DNA of 64,000 bases from positions 8,945,001 to 9,009,000 of the forward strand of contig JAJNNQ010000023.1 of assembly GCA_027886175.1 (NCBI GenBank). Direction: 5' to 3'. The notes below the pieces were generated by a model. That model had not been told where the DNA came from. It saw only the letters and a list, made by a program, of their open reading frames with translations, and did not search any database. Origin of the DNA: Phylloscopus collybita (taxonomy: Eukaryota; Chordata; Aves; Passeriformes; Phylloscopidae). A program made the translations under genes and the position numbers. Below are positions 37,301 to 51,135 of this stretch, piece after piece (within the stretch, counting starts at the first letter, position 1; every line of letters begins with the position of its first letter).

Positions 37301-38060
37301 GTTCTGCCAGATTATGGCTGGCTGAGCAAAATACAGTGAAGCTCTGGGCTGCTGGCCAAGCTTTTATTTCAGTTTGGAGCTTACAGCCACATATTTGCTC
37401 TTTGGCAGGACATCCACTGGGGTATATTTGGATAGTAATCTAGCATTGTTTTGCTGGTTTTTTTCTTCTTTTTTTTTCTATTTTTTTAATGCACACAGAT
37501 AGTATAATCCCAACACTTTGTCCAGTCTGTATGAGATTTCTCAGTGTGCCCCGTTATGTATGTGCACTCAGAGCTGTGACCTTTGATAAATATAAGTCAA
37601 AGCAATTAACTTTCTTTTATTGAAAAATGCTGGATGTCATACTCTTTTCCCCCTCTGTGCTGATAACAGAGCTGTGTTGTTACTCTTTCCATGATCAAAA
37701 GCTTCAGTAGGGTTTGATTGAAGTCCAATTATGGAAGGAAGTAACTGTGCTGGAGCCCTGAAAATAGCAGTAATTGTTAAAATAATAAAGTGTGTCCTTG
37801 TGTGTCTTTATAATATTTAAAACTTCTTTTGGGGTGGAAGGGGGTGGCTTTCCTCTAGCTTTAAAATGAAAATATTCGCAAATGTCTTGGGAAAATAGGA
37901 GTGTGCTGTTAGAAGAATTTCTTTTCTCTGGATTTCTTCCTTCAGTTTTATTCTCCCCCCCCACAAGCTACCTTCCTCAGAAGCTGTTTGCATGCAGCCT
38001 GACTCATGCAGGAAAATAAAGCTGGATTTGATTTTTAACTGTATGGGAGGCTTTGAGTTT

Positions 38061-38082
38061 GGGGCGGGGGGGTGGGGGGGGG
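38061..38082 (+). repeat. G-rich tract (possible G-quadruplex)
   Basis: Runs of 4, 7 and 9 G separated by single bases on the + strand within intron 2. It could form a G-quadruplex in DNA or pre-mRNA. Confidence 0.6.
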
Positions 38083-41059
38083 ATAAAGGCTTTATGATGC
38101 AAACTCCTTTATTTCTTTGTGAAACAAAAAGGGGCTTTTCAAAATGCAGCATGTTTTGGAAAGTTGGCTCTGGGTTTGAGACCCCAACATCTTCAAGGGC
38201 ACCCTTGTCTGAAAAAGCAGTACAAAAAGACATCCTGCTTGGGGGAGGGATACAAAACATGAGGGCAAGGGGCAGTGTTTGAGGGACAGTTCCTGTCATC
38301 TTCCAAAGGAGCATCACTCTTCCAGTGTGTGAGGAGGGGTTTGGTTGGTTTGCTTTAGATGGATGGTACTGAGCCTTGAATTGTGGGGCCTTGGTTACTT
38401 CATCAAAAACTTTGAGCTGTGTCTGAACAGCTCAACGCTGGCAAAGCTGAAGTACTTTTCCCCAAATCTGTATGTTGTTGTTTAGGATTTAAATATATTT
38501 TTGCTTCCTCTTAGTCTTTCCTGCATCTTCAGAGAGGAGGGAACCTGGGAGAGAGCCCAGTGGTGAGGCTCTCATCTCTAATCAACTGGCAGAGCTTCAG
38601 CAAGGGAGAGCTTTGGGTCTTGATCTTGAAACCCAGCATGTCTAAATGCCTATTTGCCTGTTGTAGTGTTAATTGGAACACTGATGTGAATAAATAGAAA
38701 TGAAGATGGACAGTGGTTGCCATAGGGGCTCCTTTGGTGATTGTACAGCTGAGACTGGTTTGAAATCACAGCAAGGATTTACCACAGTTTGGTTCTGTTT
38801 GTTTTTGGTTTTTTAACTCACGTGCTTGCACACACATCGAATACAGGTAGGACAAGATAATCCTTATGTGAAAATCAATCCTTGTGTACTTCTATTTCAG
38901 CCAGCTGGACTCAGAATCACTAAGTACTTGAATAAGATCTTTGCATTATAGATAAATGGTATCAAGTAATAAGCCCAGAGGATTGTACAGAACAGGACTA
39001 GGATTTTCTTGGCCCTTTAAATTCTTAGGACAGAACCTGTTAATTTGCTCATTTGAATTTTACTGTTGCACTCTCTCCACTGCAGTAAAAATTATTTAGT
39101 CTTTCTTTTTTTTTGTTTTAAACTCATCTATTATTCTGATTGTAAGATAGCTTTATGTATATAACATCTATAAAATACTCTGCCTTTTCAGTTCCCTGCT
39201 CTTACTGGGTTTGGATGGATCTTTGGAATACAAACTGCTTCATTGTCTTCTGGAAATTTTTATTTATCAAAAGCCTTAGCAAAGGGTGCCCTGTTGGTGT
39301 TTATCCAGTTGGCAGCTTGAGCTTCTCTCAGAAACAGCCCTGGCTGATCTCGAGGAGCTGCTGAAACTCATCAAGCAGGTTCCTGCTCACCAATTATCCA
39401 GTTAAGCAGAAAGAGGAAAGGTGTTTCTCTTGCTTGTGTTTTTCTCTTCGCTGAGTTTAACCCATTCTTCCCCAAGCCTGAGTAGTTGTGGGTGTGTAAC
39501 GTAGCAACAGCAGCAGGGAGAGTCCAGGGGGAGAGGAGCAGAGGGGATCTCTGACCTTACACCCTAAAAACACACCAGGATTGCATCCCTCAGGTGGGAC
39601 AGACAGGCAGGTTCCAGCATAAATCTACAGCATTCTGATTCTTAGCTGAGTCCTACCCAGCATACCTCAAATAGCTTTTTGTCTGCATTTTAACAAAATC
39701 TTAGGAAAATAAAAAATTTCCCCCTCCAACCAAACCCTTCCTTACTTCAAAGCCGATAATGAATGTTTCATCATTGCCAGAGAAAATTTGTTGATTCCCA
39801 AACACTCCTACTGCATCTTGGTTGGAAGGCTTAAATTGCTTGCATAATAAGTGCTGGGGATAATATAAAAAAATCTCTTTCTAGTAGAGTTCTGGTTTTC
39901 AGTACATACTATAAAAATAAATAAATGCTCAGATGATAGCAGACAGCTGGGTTATTCACATCTGACTGTCTCCTGCATTGATTTTTAAGACAGGCTATGT
40001 GCATGGCTGCTTGCTGGCTATCAATACCAGATGTGTCTGCTTGGAATTCAGAGGGATTGTTAAGTGACAGTGCAGTTGTGAAACAAATCATTTTGCTCAT
40101 GGTTACTGAAAATAGTAAATGAGTGGGTAGGATAAAGTGAAGAGATATTCTCAATTCCAACAGAGAGCAAGAAGATTAAATGGGTTTCCTGACTGCCATT
40201 AACAAACAGTGACTTGGTGAATATTTTTCTTTTTTTCCTTCCTACCTCCTGCCCAAGGAATTGGCTTTGTGAGCAGCACAGCCTCCGTGGGTTTTCTGAT
40301 GTGTAATGAGGCTCCTGAAGCCAGGGAGGGAAGAGCTTCTTTCATTTACATTGTTTTCACAAAGCTTGTTGGTAGCATGTGTGGATGCCTTGCTGCCAAA
40401 TTTGTTGGAAATTGGCCAACAATTTCCTTGGCTTTTGGGAGGGGTCTGGACAGACATGCACAGCAGGACTGCACAAAACTCATTTCTCTGGGAAATCAGT
40501 TAAAAGAGCGACTGTCAGGTATTGGGGGGACTGAAATGAAGTTTGCAAAACAATTGAAGGAACTGAAGGACTATTTGATATCTTAATTCTGTACATGGCC
40601 ATTAACCAGGTGCACTAGATACAGTCCTTGCCCACAGGTTGGATCCACACTAGCAGATTTCTGTCTGCCCAGGACCTGTCTGGAGCACTGCAGTGTAATT
40701 TGGTGACTGCACTGATTGTTTTGGAAGTAGCTGGAAATGCTCAGGAAAAGCAGATCAAAATACTCAACAACTTAGGCTATGGCAGAGCTTGATCTGGATG
40801 TCTGAGCTGTGCTGGCTGAGTGGTCTGTGAAATAACCTTTGACTATAGATAGGGTTTTTCTTCCATTTCCTGAGTCGCCCAAGGGTGTAGCTGAATATTT
40901 ACTTCTCTTCCCCATTGCTTTTTTTATTTTTAAAAGGAAGATCTGTGACTGCACACGCTGGAATGCATGTTAATAACAAAAATTGAAGAGACCCTTTCCA
41001 TCATCAGGATTTTATTGAGTTTTGCTTGTGCATTGAACCCTCAAAGACCTTTTCCAGGC

Positions 41060-41140
41060 AGCAAAATGGAGGCCAGAGAGGTAGAGCCAAATTCTGGGAT
41101 TACTGAGCAAGGTAGCGGCAGAGCTGGGTGACTGCCTCAC
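41060..41140 (+). mobile_element. Possible MIR SINE remnant
   Basis: The order ggaggccagagaggtagagc ... gcaaggtagcggcagagctggg resembles the MIR core (gag-gccc-agagaggtta ... ggcagagctggg). It is heavily diverged. Confidence 0.3.
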
Positions 41141-44100
41141 CCCTGGCAGCTTGGACAAACCCTCTGAACCAGGTAAGGGTGGGTTGGGACTTCTGCTTCA
41201 GTAGGTCCTTCTTCCAGGCTGCAGGTGAAGCAGGTGAGGGCTGGGTTGTGGGCGGGCAGCAGTATCTGAGCTGGGTTGGGTGTGAGTTGTCTGGAATGCA
41301 GGTGCATAAATAGCCTGGGCATGAGGAAGCAAAATGTTTTCACCTGTGAATAGATGAGTTCTGCTGAGGTGCACAGGAATGCAGGGTTAGCTTCTGTAGA
41401 GAGAACACATTAAAGGTGGCATGAAAACATCTTCATTGTGAGACCAGCTCTTGATTTATTTCTGAAAATCTGGAGCACCATAAATCTGCCAGTGCCATTT
41501 TCTTTATTCCTTCTGCATTTGTAAATGGAGAACAAATAAAAATACTCTGTAAGCTTTGCTGCATTAAAAAAAAATACCATTTATATGACACAGCTCTATT
41601 TTGTATAATTTTTTCATATCCAAAATACAGAGGGCTTTAGAATAGATGAAGAAAAGCTGTATATCTGAGTTTAAGATAAAATAAGATGATCCCTGTGACA
41701 GAGACAGCAGAAATGATGTGATACGACAGTTGCTGTAGCAACACCACCTACTTCATGAAAATCAGAGTTAACAGGAGTGTAAAAGGTAAAGCCCACATAA
41801 TTTTCCAAGCCTATGAATTGCTGCTGCCCTCAGCCTGCAGTGCTCTCCAGCTCTCCAGTGCTTCTCCTTCCATGTGGGCACAGAATAATCACCTTTTTCC
41901 ACATGGCCAACTCCTGCAGACCCCATACTGCATTGAGCAGGGGCACACGGTGGGAATTCTGCAGGTGACCTGGAAATAGGAGGGAAAATACATGAAGGAT
42001 TTTGTCCTGCCCTGTCCTCCCCCCGAATCATGCCAAAAGGCCCAGGCAACAGAATACTGTAAGGCCTGTGCTGCCTCTGCAGAGAATGGGATGGCCACCA
42101 GTGTAAAAAGGAAGCCAAGCAGTCAGTTTGCTTCCGTGGGACTCAGCTTGTAAAGCACTGGTGTGCTCAATATGATTTGTTAAGTGTTTTAGACACAGAA
42201 GGTCTCAGGGATAAGGGTACTTCCCCCCTCCCAAATAAACCCAAAAACAGTGGGGCTCCATACCTCTGCTTTTATAAATGCTGACTTCCATGTTTGAAAG
42301 CTCCCATGTGCAGAGAATCAATGATTTGCCAGTGCACATTGGCTTCAAGGTCACATTAAAATATATATTTTTTAATATATTGGTAATTTAAAAATATATT
42401 GACTAAATATATTAATGGTTTTTGTCATTAATTGGCAGTGGAGAGCCATGCTCTATGTGATAGCAAGAGTAAAGGTTTATTACTTGTGGACTGGGGGAAG
42501 AGTATAGAAGAAAGGGCAGTCTCTCATGGAGTCAGGTTTTTCTGATCCCTTTTGCTGACATGCCTCCTGAAGGCATCACAGTAAATGCACTGCTCAATAA
42601 ATGAAGAGAGGTTTGGTTTTTGTGTCTTGGGGCATTTTAATTTATTTTTTACATCGTTCACAATCTTCACAGGTTCAGCATGCCTATTGCATTGAGAACA
42701 TGCATAGTAGTGTGTTCAGAAGCTTAGTTCAGGGCTGTGGGCAGATTGCAGAGGAGGTCACAAGAAGGAATATTAGAATTCCAGGATTTCTTCAAGAGAT
42801 ATTACATCACCAACCTTTTTCACTCTCTCTGTTTTTAAAAGATTAACCCAGAGGTTTTGGTACATGTTGCTCTGTCTGGTCCATGTGAGTGCTGTTGTGA
42901 GGCACAGAAGTCTCTGCAGGCATTAGTTTGGGTTTGGAGGCTCCTCAGCAAAGCAGTTTCTTGCCATTTTCTGGTGCCAAGTGACTCCCTCACATTTAGA
43001 AGTGAATTTATCAATGCCCAGTGTTCAGTGCTGTAATATCTTTTACTTAAGCTTGCTTTTTGAAGTTACCTGATTTTGCCTGTGTCTAACATGCCACCAC
43101 GACCTGTTTTATGCAGCAGCTGTAAAGAAGTAGTTAGAAACACAGTGGTAGTATCCATATTCACAGCGTGTTCTGGAATTTTCCCTAAGAGATGATTTTC
43201 CCTTCCTTCCTCTGCCCCCCCATTTCAGGCTACCCAGGCCTGATGCATCTGTATGGTTTATAAATGGAGATAAATGCATCAATGGAGAAAACACTACAAC
43301 CACACACTCTTTATGTGTGCTCCTTGGGAATAAAGCTATATAAAAGTATATAAAAGCAAGTTAGACCTCTGCAGTTATTGGGCTGTAACAACCCAAGTAT
43401 AATTTTTTGGGTTCTGCTGTTTGTTTGTTTGTTTGTTTTCCCAAAACATATTAGAGAATCCTAATTTAAGGCAGAGAGAAAATAAAATGTATTCAGCCTT
43501 ACTTAGGTTATGGTAACAGTGGGTTCCCATTCTGGCAGCTTTGATTCTTAAAACGTGATTATTTTATACAAATCACCCTCAATAAATTGTCACATAAAAA
43601 GTGTTCTTTGTTTTAGTGAAACAGAAAACGGAAAGAAATGTAAAAAAAGTAAAAAATGACCGCAACAGATAGTTCAGATTTGTGTGCACAGAGCAGATCA
43701 AAAGAGAAGAGATTTTCAAGTTCTGTAACTCTGCCCAGTGACCTCTTTTCCTTCAGGGATGTATTCCAGTGCCTCTGATAGCATCTGTTGTCTGTCTCTC
43801 AGGCTCCCCATTAGCTGCTGATTGGGAGGCAGAGGAAATGTACCTGTTTCACGTGGCTTTTCCATGCCAGTTGAAATCTCCCTTGGCTGTGTTTTGATAA
43901 CACACCCAGGCAAGCAGGGCTTGGGTACCAGAACTGGGTAATAGATCCATGAGTCATGGGTGGCATGTGCTGTCAGAATTACAGGAGGGCTCTTTGCAAG
44001 ACCTGTTTACTGAGAGCGTGCTGTCCTAGATAGACAAATGAACAGAACAATGAAAAAGGGACTGACTCGGTCTGGAGCGTTGAAAAGCACATTGGCAGTG

Positions 44101-44190
44101 GCACAGACACATCTTGAGGACAAGTGTAGTCTTTGTTTTGAGCAGAATTCCTCATGAAGGCACATTTATGGATGGTGAGGTTATGGCAAG

Positions 44191-44475
44191 GTGAGGGTCC
44201 CCCAGGGAACAAGGGACAAGGCAAGAGGAAACAGCCTGAAGCTGCACCAGGGGAGGTTCTTGCTGGGTGCCAGAATTTCTTCACTGAAAGGGTGGTTTAG
44301 CATTGGAAGGGACTGCCCAGGGAGGTTTGGAGTCCCAATCCCTGGAGGTCTCCAAGGAAGGCCTGGACGTGGCACTCAGTGCTCTGGGCTGGTGGCAAGG
44401 TGCGGATTGGGCACAGGTTGGACTTGATGGTCTTTGAGATCTTTTCCAACCTCAGTGATCCTGTGACTCTGTGCT
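44191..44475 (+). mobile_element. CR1 LINE 3' tail, sense
   Basis: Follows the known CR1 3' consensus order: gacaaggcaagaggaaacag, then caggggaggttctt, tttcttcactgaaagggtgg, ctgcccagggaggt, and the end ggacttgatggtctttgaga followed by tccaacctcagtgatcctgtg. It is severely 5'-truncated (about 285 bp), as is usual for CR1, and retains no complete coding capacity. Confidence 0.9.
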
Positions 44476-46629
44476 ATATGAGGCTGTTACTAAACCAGGG
44501 GCTCTGTCTAAAATCTGGTTTATTAAAGCTGGGCACATAATTGTCCAAGGAAAGGAAAATGGATGTTTTCATCAGTTTTCCTTCAGAGCAGGTTGACAGT
44601 TTTGATGCTTCGCTGGAATCTTCCCTTTAAGAAAAGAATTACTGTACTTTTTGAGGAGTTTCACTATATGTGAATTTCACTATATGAAAACATGCCAAAG
44701 GATGTCAAGAAGCTCCAATGTACCAGACAACATAAGCATCTTGATCTGAGACATACTTCTAAGCCAAGTATAAATTAAAATTAAATACCGGTGTGAACGT
44801 TCTTCCCTGCAGCTCTTCTTCAGGCCCAGTCCCCACTGAATTCCATCTTGGCTGATCTTTGTAAGGAAAGCAGCATCCTACAGGAAAATCAGAAAAGCAT
44901 GTAGGAATGCTATGGATTTTATGCTTTTCAAGAATTTTTAAATCCCTGTTCATTGTCCTGGGGGCAAAATCAAACCCTCTGATCCTCCATGTAGCCATTC
45001 TGCAAGGGAATTGTTCAGAGCAGGAGCAACTACTGTCAGGCATCTTGAAGGGGTAATTTGGAAGGGAATAAAAAATTGGATTTCCTGGTTGTGTTCAGAA
45101 ATGAGGCCTCATTGAGCTCGTAAGTGCTGCCTTCACACAGGCTAAATTCAAGGAAGGGCTTTCAGAGAATGGATCTTAGAGAAGAGATGAGTCTGAAGTC
45201 CAGGAGATGTAGTGGAAGATTTTACCTGCTGGTGCCTTCTATTTGCTTGTTTATTGTTTTGAAGGGCAGGGCATTGCTGGGCCAGCAGGCAAAGGGTATT
45301 CCATGCACTCCATGGTAACCACAGGCAGGACTTGCAAGTCAATCTCTCAAAGATCTGCAAACACACAACTGAAGGCCACGTGTGCAGCCTCAGGTAGCAA
45401 ACTCTATCTCCTGGAAATGCAAGCTTTAATTACATTATATCCTCCTCTTTCCCCTTTTCCCATTTTGCCTGCAGAGCTCAGACCAGCTCTGGCCTGAATC
45501 TGGGCCATTTCAGGAAGGAAGTGGTTGTCTGTAGGATCTTAGATCTTGACCTCATTTACTGCAGATGTGAGAGGATGCAGGGAACAGCGGGAGGAGAAGG
45601 GAAAATTTGGCAGGAAGGACTGAAGGATTTTTTCTGGGGAGACTGGACTTTGCTTAAAGTTTCAGCAGAATTATGAACAATTAATTTGATTTTGGGGACA
45701 TGTCACACCATGTGGTTGCTTCCCTTTCTGTGAGGAGCCCAGTGTGACACCTTGGGTGGCTCTCACCTGTGTCCCACAGCTGCAGAAACCCGTGAGAGTC
45801 AATTTGAAATACAGCCAATGCCTACACAATTTGCTAACCTGAGAGAATGATGATTTGATTTAAAATATCTGTACTTCATCTGCAAAGAGAAGTGTTGCCC
45901 CTTCTTTTCATGGGAGTCTTGTGGGGAAGAAGCTGTTTCTGAAGCACACAGATGCAGTAGTTCTCAGTGCCAGAGGGAACTCCTGAAATTGTTTCTCTAC
46001 AGGAGGTGAGAATAATTTATGGCAAATACTATATGGATTTATTTGGATAAATCAAAATGGGTGAAACAAGTGTCTCCTTAAGGACAAAGGAATCCGGGTA
46101 GGATAGTATGTGATTGAAACTTTGAAGATTCTTACAACCATGACTGTACTTCTTACACAGCTCTTGCACATAATTTTAGAAACAAATTGAAAAGACAACA
46201 TAGACTTTCTCATGTCCCACTCTTACAACAGGCACATAGGAAATGAGTAGAAATGGATCTGACAGCACCCCAGTGTCCTGCTGGTGGGACTGAGTAGAGG
46301 CTGACAATTGTCCCTCGCTGTAAGGAGCTGAAGGAGGACAGGGAGCTTTGCCAATGTTTGTTGAAGAGAATCTGTGGCACTTGGGAGTCTGGAGCTGTGT
46401 TTGTACCAGCAGCACAGGCTGATCCTGCCCTGTTCCTCTCAACAGTGCTCTTAGACTGAATGCATTCATTGCAAACTCTGGAACAGCCTTTCCCTTCCAG
46501 ACTCTCTCCCTCACACATCTTTGGCTGCCAGTCTCTGTTGTCCTCTCCTTCCTCACCTCCTTACCACCTTCTCAGCTTTGAGTCCTAATCACTTAATGAA
46601 ATCTTACCCTTCTCCCCCAGCCCGAGCAT
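44476..46629 (+). other. HLF: HLF intron 2 between CR1 copies
   Basis: Non-coding, unremarkable sequence. No repeat or exon recognised. Confidence 0.75.
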
Positions 46630-46812
46630 GCCCACAGCTGGAACACGCTGCCCAGGGAAGTGGTTGTATCACAGCTCTGGAGGTTTTTAAAAAACACGTA
46701 GATGTGGCACTGAAGACATGATTTCATGGTGGAGTTGGCAGTGCTGGGTTAATGCAGGGACTTGATGATCTTGGAGGGCTTTTCCAATCTAAACTGTTCT
46801 GTGATTCTCTGA
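46630..46812 (+). mobile_element. CR1 LINE 3' tail, sense
   Basis: Contains the CR1 landmarks ctgcccagggaagtggttg, tttttaaaaaacacgtagat, tggcagtgctgggttaatgc and ttttccaatctaaactgttc followed by tgtgattctctg. Truncated to about 180 bp. It has the same orientation as the copy 2.4 kb upstream but is a separate insertion with a different truncation point. Confidence 0.9.
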
Positions 46813-49800
46813 ACTAACACTGACCCAAGAGCTGTCTTCTCTTCCAGTGCACAGGCCACTAGCACACTGCAGTGAAAAGTCTGACAGAAATTTTTAACAG
46901 GTTCAAAGCAAAGTATTTTTTGTGGAACCTTTTTCAGGAAACTGTAGAACCATTTTGGCAGAAACACAGTTGGCGCACAAGAAATCCAAACAGAATGGTT
47001 GAAATCTGGCAAAGGCCAAAGGAACTGAAGACAGCATCCTCTAATGGGAAGTGTCAGACAATTTCAGTAAGACTACCAGTCCTGCCTGGAATAATACTGT
47101 AGAGGCAGGAGCAGGAGGCACACAAATCTGAGAGGGGAAATGACAATTCTTTCATAATGAAATGTACAAGGTTTGTAAACAGTGCTGATATCTTTAACAA
47201 GTACACATTTTAAAAACACTTTTGTGTGCCAGTCCTATAGTGTGTGTTTAAAGCAGCAAATTATGTTGTGGTTGCATTGGGTTGAGATCCTTTTTTCCGC
47301 AGGAAGTGCTTGCAGTCACCCCATGTTCAGCAGAATCAAGTTTGTGTAAGATAAGGAATAGAGGAATGTCCGTGCCAGCTTGGAGCCCTGGTCAAAATAC
47401 ACGGATCTCCAAGCTGTTGCTTGGGAAGAAAATAAAGCTCCTATAATAACTGCTTGAATAAACACACCCAGAGGTGAAGTGTCTTCTTCACCCCAAGGCA
47501 GAGAGTGGTTTGGTTTGTCCTTCCAGTTGAGGTCAGGAGGATTCCAGTTTGTGGCTTTAGTCCTATCCACCTAAATGGTTTGGTTTCTGGAAAGCAACTA
47601 CAACCCTAATAGCAGGGAAATCACATAGCATAAGATAGGATAGATAAAAGGTTGCTTGTAATATTGTAGGTGAGGAATGATAACCTGACAAGATGCTGTC
47701 CTTAGATAAATTTTGACCTCTGGAATACCCCTTTTGCTGTGCTTCCCATGGGGATTTTTGGCTGTCTCGATCCCTGCACTCTGTGTGTTCTGCAGTGAGA
47801 GAACTTTTCCTGGAGGCTGAAGGAGTTAATGCAGAGCTGGATGACAGATTAGTCCAGGACCAGCTGTGATTTGGAGTAAGGGAACTATCTCAAATAGCTG
47901 GCCAGCTGCCAAGGGGATAGATGGCTTGGAAAACATACAGGGAGAGCTCTGGAGCAGCTCTGGGTGAGGATTATCTGTCAGTGTAACCACTGTGCTGCAG
48001 AGCCTGACTGACACACACCAAGTGCCTTCCGTTTATGTAAAGAAAAATTATTAGCAATGCATGTTTTATCTCTGGGCTGCTAATAAATTGAGTAGGAAAC
48101 TCCTCTTTTGTTTCCCTCCAATGTGTGTAAAAAATAGGGAAAAATATTTTGATTAGAACATTTTCACTCTCTTTTCTTCCTCTTGGTGCTGTTCTCCAGC
48201 CAGCTGTTGAACTGATGAGGAGTGTAGAAGGGCTGTGAGAAGGGAGATTTTCTAAAAAATCAGACACATTTCTATGGGAGTTGAATGATTCAGAATTGTG
48301 TTCCACACAATTTACCAGGGATCTCTTGCAGTACAGATAAGAAGTCTGCCAAGCAGTAGTGCAGCTGAAGAGGTTATTTCCGTCTTCACTCTCCTGGGCA
48401 CAGCTGGTAGGTGGGATGTTTCAAAAAGGGGAAATTAAGAGTCAGGATATGGTGATTGAACTCCCCATGATACCAGATCAGCATTTGGGGTTTTGTAGGT
48501 ATACAAAAGAGCTGCTATACTTTGAATGGTGAATTTTAATTATTGCAAGCAATTTAAAGCTGCTTTAAATAAAAAAAAAATATTTAAAATTTGATTTTTT
48601 TTCCCGGAGGTTTGGTCATCTAGATGACGCAAGTGAATGGCCTCAGTCCACTTCTCTCTGAAGAAGGAACCACACTGAGAATATTGCCATTACATTGGAC
48701 TTCTCATTGGCAGTCTTTGCCAGGAGGAGGAGGACAATTGGAAGGATTAGAACGGCAAATTTTCTTTCAAGTCCTTTTTTCTGGAAAATTTTTCACTATG
48801 CTATTATCTGCCAGAGCACCACCAAAAGCATTAGCAAAGGCAAGATGTTAGGGCAGCAGAATTTCTGGGGCTGTCAAAACCTGCTGGTTGCTTTGCCAGG
48901 AAACACCTGGAGCTGAGTCTGTCCTGGCATACTCCTCCTTGCTTGAGTGGAGTTCTACAAGTGGGAAGGGCTCCAGACAAAAGGCCAGTGTTGACATAGT
49001 TGTGGTCTCTCCAGGCCACGGTTGAGACACATCACTAGGGTGGTATGAGGGGAAGTTTCCATTAACAATTGTTCCCGGCTTGCTTCCACCACCATCACCA
49101 CCACCGTGGAGCTCTGCAGCTGGATTTCCAAAAGAGCTTAATGCTCAAGAGTTCTCATTTCAGCAACTTAAATAGAGGGGCTAAGTTCTTTCCAAAACAC
49201 TTGGCAGTCACCAGCCCCCATTGAGAACAAAGCTTAAAGCACATTAAACAGTCCAGCCACTTCACTGTTGTGAGCACAGAGTGTTTAAATAATACAGACC
49301 CTGGCAAAGGCATCTGGCTCCCGATGCTGAGGGGCCTTACCTTGCAGAGTGGGTTTCCTCCTTGTGCATCGGAGCCTCCAAGCAGCCCTTTCTGTGGCTG
49401 TTGTGACAGCTGGGAAGCTTGCTGATGCGGGGATTAGTCGGCTGCTGGGCACATGACATTCAGATTGCTGTGCTTATTTGACCTGCCTCTGATTGCGAGG
49501 AATTTAGTGCATAAAAATAACACCCCAAACAAATTTGGCAGGAGGATGCAGAGCGAAAGTGCCGTGCACACCCGGGGAGAGGAGCCCGGGGAGCAGTGTA
49601 AGGCGAGGCCACGCTCTGCACTCCCGCAGTGACAGCAGTGCCAAGGCCAGCACAGCCCACGCTGTCGTCTCGGATTACAACAAGTTCCAGCACCACGGAG
49701 ATGTCATGGCCACTGGCCAGCAAGCTAACGAAGACAGGTTCCTGGCTTGCACTATTGGCAAAACTTGATAGAATAAATAAAAATATCCCGGGTGCCAGGA

Positions 49801-50683
49801 GTTGCCCAATGTAAAATGCTGGACGAAGCATTTCTGGTTTTTCTGCCTGGGGCTTGAGATACCTTTGTTAACTCTGTTGTTTTTGATGGAGTTGCTGATC
49901 CTTTGCAGGAGCATGACAGAACAGAGGCTGGCAGAGGTGTGTGTGCCATGTGGGTGTAGGATAACTCACAGGGCAGCCCTCTTGGGACTCCTAGTGACGG
50001 TGTTTAGACACATGGTCTGTTCAGGCTTTAGTGAACACCATTCCCCTTGAACGAGCTTCTCGCTGGCATGGGAACATGTTGTGTTTGCTGAAGGGCCAGG
50101 TCTGCAGTCGTGAGAGCTTCCTAGAGCAGGGAAGAGGAAACGTGTGCATGGAGGGAGCCTGACTGCCATGTCTTCTCCCAGACCTGCTGTGGAGGTGCAT
50201 CGCTCTTTGTTTTGCTCTTGCATTGCTAAGATGCAGTGCCTCCATTTCCTGTGCTTAAAAGGAGCATTTTTGACTTTTTTTCAGGGTGATATTGTAAAAT
50301 TTCTTGAGACCAGTGACTACAGAGCTCATGTAATTGTGTCATATGGCACATTATAGATAAATGGTAATAATCAAACTGATCCTGTATATCAAGAACTTCA
50401 GCAATATTTAAATACATGCTCTCTCACGTGGGACAATTAGAAAGCTGGGCCAGATTTTGCAATCTGATTTTTAGAAACACCCTGCAGGCTCACAAGAAAT
50501 ATTATAAAAGTACTCAGAGCTTGTGCCTTGCCTCATTTTTGTCTGTATTACAGAATGCACACCATTTCTAGGTGCACACATCTGTGTATTTGTCTGCAGT
50601 AAGGGATACCTGGCTGCTCCGGAGCAGGCACTCACCCAAGGAGCTTTTCCTGTCTTTCATCCTTTAAACGAGGCTGTGGCAGC
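46813..50683 (+). other. HLF: HLF intron 2 between CR1 tail and LTR fragment
   Basis: Non-coding. A small GC-rich patch with several CpGs lies at 49540-49700. No exon or repeat family recognised. Confidence 0.75.
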
Positions 50684-50915
50684 TGTCTTGGTTTGGAAAG
50701 ACAGGTATCTGACAGGGAAAGCTGGAGTTTCCCTTAGAATGGAGAATGTAAAACCCTCACCCCCCCCCCCCCCCCCCACCAAATTATAATTTTACAATTA
50801 AGGGCTTTCAGGCAAAGATTTGGCACCCGCCCTACTCTTCCCAGAGTAAAGAAGAACAGTACTTTCAGGAGATGAAAATAGAATACACATTTTTGTTTTC
50901 CATAACCCAGGACAG
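50684..50915. mobile_element. LTR fragment, passerine-type endogenous retrovirus
   Basis: Begins TGTCTTGGTTTGGAAAGACA and continues with gaatggagaatgtaaaaccc, a C-rich tract, then ccaaattataattttacaat and gggctttcaggcaaagattt. This order matches a common songbird LTR as I remember it. The piece is interrupted by an expanded C18 tract and stops at the tetranucleotide repeat, so the other LTR end and any target duplication cannot be seen. Non-coding. The family name is not certain. Confidence 0.55.
50760..50777 (+). repeat. Poly(C) tract, 18 C
   Basis: Uninterrupted run of C inside the LTR fragment. Probably an expansion of a shorter C-rich stretch in the element, and prone to length error in sequencing. 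Confidence 0.85.
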
Positions 50916-50918
50916 CAG

Positions 50919-50977
50919 CCCATCCATCCATCCATCCATCCATCCATCCATCCATCCATCCATCCATCCATCCATCA
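50919..50977 (+). repeat. (CATC)n tetranucleotide microsatellite
   Basis: About 14 uninterrupted copies of CCAT/CATC directly after the LTR fragment. Likely polymorphic. Confidence 0.95.
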
Positions 50978-51135
50978 GCGATGGACCGGCCCTCACGGCC
51001 GGCAGGGCTGCCGGGGTGCGCATCCCTTGACGGGAGGTGACAGCGGGGCAGGCAGGGAGGTGACTCGGACCCGCACGCCGCCGTCCCCAGGAGGGGTGAA
51101 GCTTGTGAGAAGCCGCTCCTCAGGCACAGCCGTTC

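Larger units (their letters stand above)
31351..44189 (+). other. HLF: HLF intron 2, central part
   Basis: Non-coding. Visible items are a G-rich tract at 38061-38082, a possible MIR remnant near 41.06-41.14 kb, an AT-rich hairpin-prone stretch at 42358-42420 and a (GTTT)n run at 43420-43438. Two motif-dense, non-repetitive stretches (32690-32880 and 37480-37640) could be regulatory. I recognise no exon or gene. Confidence 0.8.

Noticed and set aside
40269..40586. 105-codon open frame in intron 2 with a Cys-rich and Lys-rich end
   Set aside because: No family resemblance, no splice or promoter context, and ordinary intronic composition.
50734..50967. Repetitive MDGW protein on the - strand
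   Set aside because: Translation of the (CATC)n microsatellite.
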